Shown here piece after piece: positions 24,083 to 37,165 of a stretch of DNA of 64,000 bases. The translations under genes and the position numbers were made by a program. A model generated the notes under the pieces. That model was not told the DNA's origin and ran no database searches. It saw only the letters and a list, made by a program, of their open reading frames with translations. Positions within the stretch are counted from its first letter, which is position 1. Each line of letters opens with the position of its first letter. Source of the DNA: Acorus gramineus (lineage: Eukaryota; Streptophyta; Magnoliopsida; Acorales; Acoraceae); NCBI GenBank assembly GCA_030737835.1, contig CM060850.1, positions 1,577,788 through 1,641,787 on the forward strand, read 5' to 3'.

Positions 24083-26582
24083 ATGGTCAAATCAGGGGAG
24101 GTTCAGAGAAACGTAGAATGGCGGATGAAGAGCCCTTTGAAGAAGAGGTCCTTGGATTCTTCTTCCGTTCTTCGTCAGGTGATGTGGTTCTCCGATCTCT
24201 TATAGTCCCTTTTTTATGTGATCAGATTGATCTATGCATGAGTGAATCAATTCAATTGTTTTTGGACATTGGGGTTTCTAAATTTTAATCGGGATGACTT
24301 TATGTTTTATTAATGCAGTTGGCATTGCTGATTTTATGTAAAGACAAGGAATTAGTGGGAGAAAAAGCTTATAGCTTTGCATAACTTCACTTTTAGGTAG
24401 CTTTTGGAAACACTTTTTTGTTGATTATGCTTGTAGTCTTTAGAGAGGAATCAATTTAACTCTACCATGTTTTCAAATGCCCCATATGGTCGCAATTTTT
24501 TTAATACACAACTTTTAATAATAGAGCAAAAAAAACATAGCTTTATAGGAATCTAATTTTAATAGCAGCTTTAATGTTTTAGTTGATCGATTATTTTAAT
24601 TTGTTATGCGCACACGCAACTACTGCATGGTGTTACATAGTGTCAATTATGCAGCTTGTGTTGTATTTCGAATTGGTTGATCCGAGCATTGTAAGATCAT
24701 CTTTGACTAAAGGAAACAATATTGAACAATTGCCTGCACTTGTTTGACATAATCAACTACTCTTAAAGTCTTAATGCTTCTGCCCCAAACTGTTACCAAA
24801 CCAAGGGTCTGAAGTCACCCATTCCCTAAATCAAGAATTCTCTACTTGTTAAAAATGATTGACCTTCTTCAAGTCTTTTTCCTTTGAGATGCATGGGCTA
24901 TCATACCTGAGAGGAGATTTAAGCTTCCTTGGGTGGAAGGATACTCTGGTTACTGGTGGTGCCCGGGGCCATTATGTTTGCAACTGTAATTATGGATTCA
25001 TATGCCTAGAAGCCTTTGTAGATGCATTGAGTAGTCACTCTTGAGCCCTCGGGTACGCTTCTAGAGCTGAGTTTTTCTCATGAAGCGGAGTACCATGGAA
25101 AACACCTTTTTTCACTATCAAATGTAATGGGCATGCCCTCTGGGCATTTCAGATTATTGTCATTTTTTACCCATTTTATTAGCCATATCAAGCCTAGACA
25201 TTTGGGGCCAAATTTTAGTCAAGGAAAGTTGCATCTTCTTACGTATCAAATGTTAGCTGTTACTAATCATAAGCTTTTCTTTGATAGGGAAGGATGGAAT
25301 TAGCAGATTGCAAGTGTTCGCTATTCATGGCTCATCACACATTACTAAAGAATTATTTGACTTCAAGCTTCATTCGGCTTCCACCATTACAAGTTGACCA
25401 ATCAATTAATGAATCTGAATCTGGTATGCCATAATTCAAATTTAGCTCAGCTATTGTCAGACTCCACATTGATGCATACACCTGTTGCTTTTGTGATATA
25501 AATATGTTTCCATGATTCTGTAATGTGAAATTAATTGAAATCCGTTGGAATATATCGAATCACCAACTTATAGCCGATGAGGAGCAGAGTCATTCGGAAC
25601 AACCACATTTCCTACTCTCTAAATGGGCATCTTCCAAAGGCAAAAAACATATGTCCAAGGAAGAAAAGATTGGACGAAGTGTTGGCTTGATCACTTAAGT
25701 GGCTATGACCATATATCATGCTGCCATCATACTGTAGTAGCTGATGAATCTTGGAAAATCACTCACGAACCAATGAATCCACTCTTATCGTTTTTTAGTC
25801 GCTCTCCACATGTTCTTAATTTTGATTTTCCATATGAGAAACCTTTCTAGTCATTCTTCATTATGTAACATGAAAGTGGTATAGGTTTTTGTTTGACAGG
25901 CCATTAAACTCTATTGGGGTTGTTGCACGCCATTCAAGTTCTGACAATGTAGAATACCAGAGGTGATGGATTGATTGTTTGTTGACAGGGGACCATAACA
26001 AGATTAGGAAAAACCTGGAGTTTATATTAGCCCATAAATTCTGTGTATTAGCTAAGAGGGTATTCAAACTATAGACCTTTAGAAAGCAAATCCATGCCTC
26101 CAGCAGAAGAGCCACCCCTGTGTGGTGTGATGGACCGATTGTTTGAGGTTATCACAAAATACTTTTTTGAATGCAATTTTAAAAGTGAGGACTCTGTTAA
26201 AGATGAAGTTAGGCATTTTAAGGTTATGGCTACCTTCCATTCATTTGCTTGATTTGGTTTGCGTATTGTAGTTTAAACAGGAAAGATTGAATTTGCTCTC
26301 AGTTTTTGGAACTTTGGTTTTCCCAAAGCTTCGGGCTACCCAAGATTCATTTGGGACAGGTGTTTATTTACTCAATTTTTAAGATGACCTACATTATATA
26401 ATATAATATAATATGATATGATATAATATAATCCACCTCTCTTTTTTCTGCAGCTCTAGAGATGCTTGTAAAAATTGCAAATATTCAGTACTCCATGTCA
26501 TGTTGTCTTCCTTTGCGCGACTACAACAGAAAATCAGAACAGTCGGTTGATTTGCCATTGCTGGTTCTTGAGGGTTTTTCAG
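24083..26582 (+). CDS. unrecognised multi-exon gene, possibly 3'-truncated
   Basis: I do not recognise this gene. A leader with TTAGGGTTT-type boxes around 23900-23945 precedes it. Candidate exons with good splice sites and matching phase are 24083-24178 (MVKSGEVQRNVEWRM...), 25288-25423 (GRMELADCKCSLFM...), one starting at 25574 (ADEEQSHSEQPHFL..., frame open to TAA 25696-25698, donor not assigned), 26281-26359 (ERLNLLSVFGTLVFPK...) and 26454-26582 (LEMLVKIANIQYSM...). Junctions 1-2, 2-3 and 4-5 are each phase-compatible, which is unlikely by chance. No domain, membrane segment or signal peptide is evident; exon 1 is basic. No clear continuation was found before the repeats that begin near 26900, so the 3' end may be lost. 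Confidence 0.45.
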
Positions 26583-28874
26583 GTACCTTATCTTTATAAC
26601 CGAGTGTACGTTGTTATGCTGTTGGTGTTGGCAATCTAGTCAGGTGGATCAAGGCTACCATTGCTCACTTGAGGCAGCAGCCTCTTAACCATTGCTATTC
26701 AATTACCAGTTTTTGCATCAGGGCATCATAAGTTGATCCCAATCCAACCACACTTTTGTAGTTGATAATTACTGCATAAGTAGTCCTACTTTTTTTTATT
26801 TTCTTCAATATTATATTTATTATAAACTGTTTGGCCCAGCCAATGTTGTGAATCAAATATGTGGGTGACATTTAAAATTGAATTGTGGAGTTTCTGATCT
26901 TCAACCATTGGGCTATTGTGCCTTTACTGGGAATTCGTGTCTTGGGCGCTTGTACACCCAGATCCGTTTCCAGCCCCAATTCCAGCCCTATACGCGTTGA
27001 TAGAAAATTAATGACGTATATACTCATGTTAATAAGGCACATGCTTTGAAAGAATTTTTCTTTATTTTCTATAAATGCATCAATGCAATTCATTAGAGTA
27101 TATGTTTCATTTTTTATAAAAGCATGTACCTCATTAGATGACGTATGTTATTTTTAAAAAATTCAGAACACATGTAATTTAGAATTGATGCTGAAAATGG
27201 GGCTGGACGTAACATTATCCTAGTGTCTTTTATGCAGGGGATACATCTCTATGAGCACTACTACACTCCCCCCCCCCCCGTTTGGGGTGGAACATAACCG
27301 ATGGATAGGGGAGAATACAGTAGAATAGCCCCCAAACAGCTGTTTGTTTGACAAGAATAAACCTTGATAGCTATGCCTGGATAAACTAGGATAATGCTTT
27401 ATAACTATTTTAAGAAAATTATGGAATTGTTTATCAGGGCTTATCTATGCCAATGGATAAAAATACTATTTTCTGTTATTTTAAAAAATTTATCTAACCT
27501 AACACTCTCTGCACACATTTAAAAAACTGTCACATCTATCATATCAAACATACATCTCTCATACTTATTCTCAAACATAAATAATTTATGTAGGGGTATA
27601 GTTGTCATTTAAAAAGTCATAAACTCTTATTCATCTCTTATCTACTACGTATTCTTATTTTATCCAAGGTGAACCAAACAATAAAAAGATCAATTTTACG
27701 TTTCCCAATGAGAATAACAGAAAAGACAATCAAATAAAAATTTACTTATTCAGTATGGATTATTATTTATTTTAGTATAGTTATCAAGGGCGAATAACCT
27801 TATGTCACACTTCAAATGGGGGGTTAAAAAATATATATGTGCTTATTAGTGTCGTATAGTTTCATTTCGCTAATAAGACATATGCTTTATTAGATAAAAT
27901 ATATAAATTTTTATTTTTATGTTTTTTGTAAAATTGGATATGTATTTCAATTTTTTTTTATTATAAACCATGCATGTTTTTTTTTAGTTAACTGTAGTTA
28001 TTTTTTTATTTCAAAAGAAGAGTCAAAATAGAACATGATCGAGTGAAGATAAGAGAGTAATAGAAGAAGAATCAAAGAAAGCAAAAAGAAACACACATCG
28101 ATTAGACGGATATAAAAAGCTTCTACTCAAACCATCGATGTCATCCCTGTCACTCCATGATTTGAAACACGTTCACACTGATTTGGGTATACAAAGCCCC
28201 ACAAACATTCGTGCCCCAATCCTTGATGCTCAACCGTGCTAACTGGAGGCGTAAAAATTGACTATCCGGATTCGAGTCGTCAAGATCCGTCGACTCCACT
28301 CCTCCCAGTCTCCTCCGGTCGATCTTGGAGGCTTCCCTCCCTCTAGGGTGTAGTAGAGAATTTGTTTTTTTACTGAACTTGAGATCTCTTTCTAGGCTGC
28401 CTATGTACCCCTCCTATTTGTTTATGGGGATCAAGTCATACGCAGTTTCTTTTTTATAGTGTTTTTTCAATCCCTAGAACCTCATGGAGATCACATCCCT
28501 ATGGATCAGATGGGATCTCAGATTCTAGGGATAAATCCATTGCAATTGAGATTTGCATAATCCATAACCATTATCCTTTTGTGAATTACCTAGATTTGCC
28601 AAGATTCATGAGTTGACTCATTCATTAATTCAATATTTAAGGCATATCCATACAATCCTAGTGGATCAATGTTCTAATGGTTCCAGATCTGTTGGATTTG
28701 CATATCCCAGGAAGTCAACAAGTTTGATAACTTTTGACTGGGTTAGGGATTTTGGTTGGTTGGCTGGCCAGATCCACTGACGATGGGCGATCTGGGTGGT
28801 GGGCTGTTGCTTAACTGGATCGTGGGCCGCCGTCACTTGGAGCTCCAGAGGTGGGTCTCATTTTTGGGCCCTAC
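26583..28874. other. repeat-rich intergenic stretch
   Basis: It contains the dispersed repeat copy at 26985-27225, a MITE-like stretch at about 27280-27690 (opening GTTTGGGGTGGAACAT), and sequence at 28110-28870 that may be the LINE 3' region or another retroelement. An in-frame continuation of the gene to the left at 26640-26731 is possible but weak. Confidence 0.35.
26985..27225 (+). repeat. dispersed AT-rich repeat, copy 2
   Basis: This is the partner of 17925-18185 in direct orientation, less AT-rich in places. It ends in GGGGCTGGACGTAACATTATCC, where copy 1 has GACTGTACATAACATTATC. Confidence 0.5.
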
Positions 28875-29995
28875 ACTAACTCAATAGGTTCTCAAAATAG
28901 AAGGATAACCCCTTGAAGATCACCTTGTTTCTCAACCTCCATATTGCCCAAGCGCCCCCCCCCCCCCCCCCCCCCCCACGGGAATAATTGGAAACCAAAT
29001 CAAACATGATTTGCTCCTATCGTTCTTCTGTCTCATGCGACGCGCCACCTCTCACAGCTCCTCCATTGACTTGAAATGCAATGGTTTCCCAGATATGTCG
29101 GCTAGCATGGCCCAAAGGTGAGACACCACCGGACACTTGCAAATTAGGTGATCGAGAGATTCTGCTTTCTCATGTGACACAGTGAACAGTCAATCGCCTT
29201 GAGGGGGTACCAACGCTCGCTTAAGACTTTGGTGACTAGCTGTTCCTGCAGCAAAAGCCAAGTGAAACATTTCAACTTAAAGGGAATTTTGGCCCTCTAG
29301 ATTCCCGCCGCTGGGGATAGAAAAACATTGTTCGCCGAAGCACCTTTGTTCCACCACTCATAATTCATAACCAAGCCAGACCAAGTATTGTTGGCCAGGT
29401 TTCCCCTCCCAAACCACTGAGTCCTCAACCCCTCCGATTGGTCTAAATGCCTGCAGTAGCCCAAGGAGCTCCGAGAATTGAGATATCTCATCGTCTCTTA
29501 ACCCCCTTCGCATACGAGTATCCCAGGTGTCGCTTGGTCCCTCACCGTGCTAGAAATTGCAGGTCCTCCCATCAAAATGAACCGCTTTCCTAGCCAATCT
29601 AGGAAACAACGCGCGCAAGGGACAGTCTGCACACCACCTATTGTCCCGGAAGCAAAACGATGATCCTTCACCAAGGTGCCATACCACCTCCTCCATGAAT
29701 GTCGGCCAATCCTCGAAAAAAAAACTTTGCATAACTGCGACCTCCATCTAGCAGGCTTCGGCACCAAATCCCTTGCATCGTCCAAAATCCTGTAGCGCTC
29801 GTTGAATAGACGCACCCACTTAGAATCGGGCCTATAGATCTAGTTCCAACACCATTTTGATAACAATGCACAGTTCATCATCTCCAAGTTAAGCACTCCA
29901 AGGCCCCCTTTCTTCTTGCTTCAACAAACCGAACTCCAGCTCACCAGGCCAGGAGTCTTGGGGAGGTAGGCTTGTGTTGCTACAATCGGTTCTTT
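28875..29995 (-). pseudogene. LINE ORF2 C-terminal relic (reverse transcriptase tail and zinc-binding region)
   Basis: Read leftward on the minus strand and allowing frameshifts, typical plant L1-type pieces appear in order. They are PKTPGLVSWSSVC then KKGGLGVLNLEMMNCALLSK (RT thumb), KWVRLFNERY, RWCADCPLRALFPRLARK, then the zf-RVT piece AESLDHLICKCPVVSHLWAML, and finally AWAIWRLRNKVIFKG ending in TAG near 28876. A run of 23 C on the plus strand (28955-28977) interrupts the coding sequence just before AWAIW. Several stops and frameshifts make it non-functional. Confidence 0.75.
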
Positions 29996-30095
29996 CATCT
30001 CTCCCTTTATTTTTTCTGTCAATTTTCTAAGCTCCGAATGGGGTGATTGACCGTTTGGATGCAATCCGACGGTGTTTCTTCTGACAGGGCGCGTC
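29996..30095 (+). pseudogene. inverted 5' piece of the same LINE
   Basis: The plus strand encodes PNGVIDRLDAIRRCFF, a stop, then QG. This matches the LINE segment (P.WVI..ID.IRR.F.W.G) that normally lies just upstream of the LVSW...KKGGLG region, which here is on the minus strand immediately to the left. This is the arrangement expected from twin-primed insertion with 5' inversion. Confidence 0.55.
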
Positions 30096-30559
30096 TCAGG
30101 TGACATGCTAATAATAAAAAGATCAATAATACATAACATTTCTTCATTATCATTGTTATTATAAAAATTTATATGCGCATTTCATGATTTTTTTTTTTTT
30201 TTTTTTGGGCATGAGCACATGCTGATAATACATTTTGGTTACTATATTCGTAATCAGTTTTTACAATTCAGGTACGTCTGATCTCAGGAATAGTGTGACA
30301 CAAACAAACATAATTAAACTATCATCATGAGATCATCAGTTTATCAATAATGCGATCAGACGGTCAGCAGATGCTGGCCCCGCTCTAAGTGGACGGCTGT
30401 AACGCATAAGAGCACCAAAAGGCACACCTTTAACAACTCCTGAAAATCAATTCTCAACCGACGAACGTCTTCCATATCTGTCTCTCTCTCTGTTTCCATC
30501 GAAAACCCAATCAATCAAAGGTCGAAAGCTTCGTCGGTCGATCTAAAGTCTAAACTGGC
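30096..30559. other. SRPK upstream region and leader
   Basis: It includes a T run near 30190-30206 and a TCTCTCTCTCTCTG tract near 30480 that fits a pyrimidine-rich 5' leader. Nothing else was seen. Confidence 0.35.
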
Positions 30560-33536
30560 ATGTCGTGCACGTCTTCTTCTTCGTCGGGGTCCGGTGAGGG
30601 GGAGGAGGGTTTCGACGCGTACAGGAAGGGAGGGTACCACGCCGTGAGGGTTGGAGACCGCTTCGCCGGCGGACGGTACGTCGCGCAGAGGAAGCTCGGG
30701 TGGGGACAGTTCTCCACTGTCTGGCTCGCCTATGACACCAGATCCTCCGTAAGATCCTCTAAAGGTCCCGCCTTTTGATTGATTTCGATCGAATTCTTAT
30801 ATGGGTTTCGTTGTTTTTGATCCGATCCGTCTTGAATTGACTTTTTTTAAAAACAAAATTGGGTCGAGTCTAGGAGATCTGTTAGGATTGATTTTTGGAT
30901 GTGAAATTTGATTTGATTGCTATTTATTGGATTATGGGCATCAAATTCGGGCTGAATCTTTGTTCCGATTTTGGTCAGATTCTTGTCTGGGTTCTTTGTT
31001 TCACCTAAATTTGTCTGAAATTGCTTCTTTTTTTTTAAAGTATTATCTGGATTGCTTAGGAGATTTGTTGTAGTTGGCTTCTGGGTTATTGATATCTGAA
31101 GAATGTTTTGATTGATATGTTATGTGTGGGTTATTTTTATAAGATGCACTTTTTTAAAATAGGTTTTTTTTTATGAAATTTTTTTTTAACATTTCTCACA
31201 AAAGATCACCTTTTAATATAAGAGAGAGATGTTTTTTTATATAAGAAGATTAAAGAACCAATGCAACTCTGTGTGAAAAAAAGTGTGCCAGTGTCGACTG
31301 CAATGCTTCTCTTGAACGATGCTTATTCTGATTGTTTTTTTAATTAAAAGCAGGAGCACTCCACCCAATCTATTAATTGAATGGGTCCCAAATAGAGAAT
31401 TGAAAAAAAAGACTGAAGGAGTTGAGCCGTCTTTAAGACCAAAAGAAATTCAAATACTTGTTCTGATTGTTTGTTCTTAAATATAGACTATTATTTACAT
31501 TTCATCTTATCTACAACTTTCCTTGGCTTTTTGGCAGAAATTTGTCGCACTTAAAATTCAGAAAAGTGCAGCGCAATTTGCAGAAGCTGCACTTCATGAG
31601 ATTGAGTTTCTTTCTGCCATTGCTAACGGAGATCCTACAAATTCCAAGTGCATTGTTCGATTGATTGACCACTTTAAACACACTGGCCCAAATGGACAGC
31701 ATCTCTGCCTGGTTGTTGAATTTCTTGGTGATAGTTTGCTCAGATTAATTAAATATAATCGTTACAAAGGCATTGAGTTGAATAAAGTAACAGAGATATG
31801 CACTTCAGTTTTATTAGGTCTTGACTACTTGCACAGGGAACTTGGTATAATTCACACAGATTTGAAGCCGGAAAATGTTCTTCTTGTATCAACCATTAAC
31901 CCTGCAAAAGACCCTGTGAGGTCTGGATTGACACCAATTCTTGAGAGGCCAGAGGGCATTACAAATGGTGGATTCATCATGTCTAATAACATTGAGAAGA
32001 AGTTGAAGAGGAAAGCAAGGAGAGCTGTGGCGAGGATTTCAGAGAGGAGAACATCTATGGTAGGGATTCCCCAGAAGAAAGAAAGGACCTTGGAAGGTAT
32101 TGATCTACAGTGCAAGATTGTGGATTTTGGGAATGCTTGTTGGGTGGATAAGCAATTCACGCATGACATTCAGACGCCACAATATAGAGCTCCTGAGGTT
32201 ATTCTGCAGTCCGGCTACTCGTTTTCTGCCGATCTGTGGTCTTTCGCATGCATGGCATTTGAGCTTGCTACGGGTGAAATGCTATTTACTCCAAAGGCTG
32301 GCCAAGGATTCAACGAAGATGAGGTATCCTCTTTGTCATTTCTTATGAGAATAAATAGAGTAGCAACGCTCCTCTGCGAGTATTTACAAGTTCAGTTCTC
32401 TATATGCCTCTTGATATTTCGGCATCCTGCAAACTCCTGAACTCTTGGGGATGAGTCTTGCACTCTTTTGAAATATTAAGCAACCATAACACAATAGACT
32501 GGGTAATATGCTGATGTTGCATCAAAATTTATTCATCAAGAATGCAATCTTGAAGTTAACTCCTCTATGTTAAAAAAATGGTTTTGATACTAGATTGTAC
32601 TTCCACGGGACTTCGTAAGTAAATTACCAGACCTTCTCTTTCCTATATAAATCTTGCCAAAACCAACTATTTTGTCAAAGGACAACAGTTTTGTAATTAG
32701 TACTTCTTGTGACGATACAAATAAACTTTATTCTGCAATAACTACAGTAAACCTCTTACACTGATTTCTCACACTGAGTATATCCGAAAGTGTGATACAA
32801 TGAGTTTCTGGGATATGACCCAAATGTTGAAGAAAACCACAGAATGCATATTTTCCCTTATCTTTAGGGAATGCGAGAAAGAATTAAAGATCCTTTTTCA
32901 TTATTAATTCATGAAATAAGGAAAAAATGGTTGGTGGTAGTTAGTTGGGCAACCTCTGATTGTTGGAGTTGAACCAACGTGAGTGGAAGTTAACGTATTA
33001 TTGCAGAGTTGTATTATTGTTCTTTCATTTCTGACAAATTGTCTTCTGTTTTCTTTGTTATTTACTGACATATAAGACTTGGTTGCAGGATCACCTGGCT
33101 CTCATGATGGAACTCCTTGGAAAGATGCCTCGGAAGGTAAGAACCTTTCATTATTTGTAAATCCTACAGTTAATGTGATGCCAACTGTCCTTACCTTTTG
33201 TCAAAACAGATTGCAATTGGAGGAGCTCGATCAAGAGACTTATTTGATAGACATGGTGACCTTAAAAGGATCAGGAGGCTGAAGTTCTGGTCGATAGAGC
33301 GGCTACTAGTCGATAAATATAAATTCTCGGAGTTGGACGCCCATGAGTTTGCTGAGTTCCTTACACCTATTCTTGATTTTGCACCTGAGAAGCGGCCAAC
33401 AGCAGAACAATGCCTGAGACACCCGTGGCTAAAGAGCAAAACTTCAAAGTCAAGCAGTGACAATAAAGAGGTGTGTATTGAAAAGATGGAGGTTAGTATG
33501 GGTAACCTGCAAATTAAAGGTGGAAAAGTGAGGTAG
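30560..33536 (+). CDS. SR-protein kinase (SRPK)
   Basis: SRPKs phosphorylate Arg/Ser repeats of splicing factors in cytoplasm and nucleus. Four exons, 30560-30748, 31538-32323, 33089-33136 and 33210-33536, keep phase and give 449 residues. Kinase landmarks: GGYHAVRVGDRF before the lobe (a hallmark of SRPKs), glycine loop LGWGQFSTVW at 46-55, Lys69 in FVALK, catalytic Asp171 in HTDLKPEN, DFG at 259-261 in DFGNACW, and the activation segment TPQYRAPE. Between HTDLKPEN and DFG lies a basic spacer of about 80 residues (KKLKRKARRAVARISER), the short plant form of the SRPK insert. RPTAEQCLRHPWL closes the C lobe. All key residues are present. Intron 1 (789 bp) and intron 2 (765 bp) hold nothing recognisable. 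Confidence 0.92.
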
Positions 33537-35545
33537 GCCAAATGTGTTGAGTCGACATATGCTGCTCCTGTGGACTTTTTTCTCTCTAAGCTTCATTTGA
33601 TATGAGGAGTTGGCTTCAAGGCAATGATTTCATGATAGAAAAATTGCCCATTGGCTTGCTTGACATAGACATGAATTATGGTAAAGATTCAGACTTTCAG
33701 AGTATGAAGTGACTTTGGAATCGCTTCAATTTGAAGAAAGGCACACTACATGTTCTAGTTCTGGAGTTCAAAGTTCACGCTTTTCGCCAGTTATAACAAA
33801 CTCTCTATTTGCTTGTGTGCCAAGTATCATCAGCATAGCTTTGGATTTTTTTATTGGAGGGTGGATGGCCCATGTTATGGAGACATTGTGGCTTGTTGGG
33901 ACTGAAGTTTTGGGTGGGTTTGTGAGCTGTAAAGAATTTTATCTGTGGATTTTGATATTGCAGAAGTTCAAGGTGGATAAGAGTTCTCCGAAAGGGAAAT
34001 TCTTTTTCAGGTACGCCCTTTTAACACATGCATTGTTTCTGAACTCCCACAGAGTGATTGGGAGACTATAGTTTCCATTTGAAGTTGAGGACATGATGAT
34101 CCGTGTATTTATGAAATGCTGAAACTAATTCAAGTATAGTTATACGACATGTTGTTGTTGTCTTTATGCAATTTATTTTCAGCAAGAAATGTCTGTATTT
34201 ATACAACATCTGTTCTCCGAGACTTTAAAACATCAATTGTTGATTGCAACATATCACTTCTATTTGATACTATTCTTTTAGAAGAAACTTTTGCAAACTT
34301 AATTCAAGTTGCAGTGAGTATTGGTGAGTAACTGATTAAGCATATTGAGCATCATGGGATAAGAATGATGTAGCCCATCCAATTTTTCAATGATCTCCTG
34401 TGTCTTTTTTTTTAATATATATTGAATCAGTGAAACTCCATGTAATATATACTCAATGAAGAGAGAAATATGTTTGATGAATTTCAAATATTCATTACAT
34501 ATCTTCTTTGAAATATATAAGTACATGGTGAAGCCATTCCATCCGGCATAGCCTTGAATTAATCAATCAAGTACCAAATTTATAAAGTATCAGTGGTATC
34601 ACTATTTGACAATGATCGTAATAGTTTAATTTGTTTTTCCTTTTCTTTTAAATTCTGATAAGGACACAAAAATCATGAAACATTATATCCAATCTTTAAT
34701 TAATGTATTATCATATGCTTATGATTCTCTAGAAATCTATCATCTCTACATGCAAGAGTGATTTAAAGTTCTCGTGTTTTTATGCTAATCCTACTTAAAC
34801 AAAAGTTAGATTTATCTTTACCAAACAAAAGTGTGATGCTTTCCACAATCATTGAGTAGTCAACATCAACAAAACAAGGTATAAAATAAAGCAAAATGAT
34901 TGCACCTAGCAAAACAATTTTCATAGCATCATATCTAATGATCAGATGATATCAGTAACATGTCAAAAATGTCATTAGCAAAATGATTGCAACGAGTAAA
35001 ACAACTTTCATTGAGAGGCCAAGTGTGGTGGCACTCTTGTTTTATCAAATATTTGGGATTTTTTTTAAAGCAAAAATAAACTTTCTTTTGGACACAATGA
35101 TGTGGTACCCATTTTCAATTCACTTCAAAAATGGAATTTTTGGCTTTACAGTTAACCCGTATATATCTCATTGAGTGTTGATACACGTAGCCTGTGTTAC
35201 AGTTCTATACGCTATAATAACGTAGTATATACTGTATTATTATAGTGTATACTATACTATTATAGTATATACTGCAGTCCATTTTTTATATTTTTTCAGT
35301 ATATATTTCATTTTATATTATAGCATACACTTTAAAGGGCGAGTATATAATTTTATAAAAAGAAAAAAACGATATGGCCTGTAATTGGGCTTGTAATAAG
35401 GGCTCTGTGTATATTTTTCCTATCTCATCTATTAGAGCCTTTATTTCCCTGGGCTGAATATAGGAAGATTTGATGAGTTTATGTCAAGAAAAAAAGAAAG
35501 GGGGGGGGGGGGGGGGGGGTTGTTAGGGACGACCCTCAACCCTAT
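33537..35545. other. SRPK 3' region and spacer
   Basis: The first 600-800 bp are likely 3' UTR. Around 35200-35280 are AT-rich palindromic words (TATAGTATACACT type). A run of 20 G lies at 35500-35519. No other gene recognised. Confidence 0.35.
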
Positions 35546-35554
35546 TTCATAAAA

Positions 35555-36615
35555 GGGGATGGTTATTTAAACCTCTGTTTAATGGAAAACCACCCTATGA
35601 GAAAACCACCCGATCAATTTTTTGAAACCTATAAAACCACCCCTTAATAAGCGTTATTGTGTAAAATCACCCCAACTCATTTAACAAAATTATTTCTCTT
35701 TTCGATCCATCTCCACCCGTGCGCCATTTCGATTGTCGACGACGACACCCGCTGATAACCGTTTCCTGCTCCATCCGCCTTTCCTCTTTTTTCTTCGCCG
35801 CTCAGATATTGTTCCACCCGCCGATCATCGTCCTTTGTTCGATATTGAAGTGTAAGGTAAATATACTTCCTCCATCTTTTTTCTTTTTTTTTCTTGTTGT
35901 TGTTGACCTTATTTATGTTATATTTTGTCATTTGAAAACCTAGTTGATCAATGATTTTAATTTATTTCCTAATTATGAGTTTAATATAATTTTTTGTTTG
36001 TTTGTTTATATTCAAACTAGGCTGGCAATATAAACTAACAATGACTCATTTTATTCAAATATGTGATTGATGTTAGTTTGAAAAACATAACTCTTTTTTT
36101 TGTGTATATGATCCTACTGGATATATAACTCTTAATTTCTTGTATATTATCGAGTATTTACTTAATTTTTTGCAGTTTAGTATGACTCTCAAACAACATA
36201 TTCGACCTACAGCTTTCAATCAAAAAAATTATTCCAATGACATGGCATTGAGTTCTTGAGATAATGAAGTTCAAGCAGATCTATAAGAAGTAGCTTGCAA
36301 TTATCTGTTCGTATCGACACTATCATTGTCGGCCATTGATACTTTTCTCGACATCTCATGTATCGACTGATACTTTTCTTTTTATTTTTCAATAATCTGC
36401 TAGTATCGGCACTCCGCTTGGCAACATTTTTAATACATATCAACAATACTTATGCCAATATTATAACAGAAAAAAATGTTTGTATAACCCTTCCGTTTGA
36501 CACTAGAAGTGTTGACATATGTAACACTGGTTGACATTACGTTTGTTAAACAATACAAGGGGTGGGTTTAGTTCAAAATAAAGTGTGGTTGGTAGGGGTG
36601 GGTATGTCACTCCCC
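35555..36615. mobile_element. MULE-like element, 1.06 kb, with near-perfect 9-bp duplication
   Basis: The flanks are TTCATAAAA (35546-35554) and TTCATAGAA (36616-36624), 8 of 9 identical. The ends are GGGGATGGTTA and, reverse-complemented, GGGGAGTGACA. Both ends are rich in ACCACCC words like those of the element at 51918-55400. The block 35700-35850 is GC-richer than the rest and could be captured host sequence. The weak end match keeps confidence moderate. Confidence 0.5.
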
Positions 36616-36644
36616 TTCATAGAAACTAAACTATATACTTAAAA

Positions 36645-37165
36645 AAAGGAAAAAATTCAAATAGCCCCCTATAAAGTGCATGAAATCCATATATGCCCTT
36701 GGCTTTTTCTAAAGTCCATATAACCCCCTGAAAACACCTATGTAAATTCAAACAACCCCCTGAATTAAATCTTTATTTACATATTAGAAATATTTTACGA
36801 ATATTTCATTTTTCTAACCATGACTGAAAATACAGTATATCAAAAATCCCCTAAAATTTATACATGATGATTTCACCCCTCCGGTTGGATTATAAAATCC
36901 TATCTGGGGGTAAAATCATCGTTTACTGATGATTTTTATATTTTTAACACATTGTAGGGAGTTTTAAATATACTATATTTTCAACCAAGGTTAACTAGAG
37001 AAAATACTCGCAGAATAATCCTGTAATCTGTCAATGAAAATTTAACTTAAGGGGTTAATTGAATTTATATAGATGTTTTTAAGGGGTTATATGGACTTTA
37101 CAAAAAGTTAGAGAGTTATATGAATTTTAGGCAGTCCCTAGGGGTTATTTGGATTTAACCCTGAA
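36645..37165. mobile_element. foldback MITE, about 520 bp
   Basis: The left arm (TTCAAATAGCCCCCTA, AAAGTCCATATAACCCCCTG, AAATACAGTATAT) pairs with the reverse complement of the right arm (TCCAAATAACCCCTA, AAAGTCCATATAACCCCTTA, AAATATAGTATAT). The arms cover nearly the whole element. It belongs to the same family as 7118-7590. Confidence 0.7.

Noticed and set aside
33709-34071. 120-codon frame after SRPK
   Set aside because: It lies in the probable SRPK 3' UTR, has no recognisable motif, and has no splice support.
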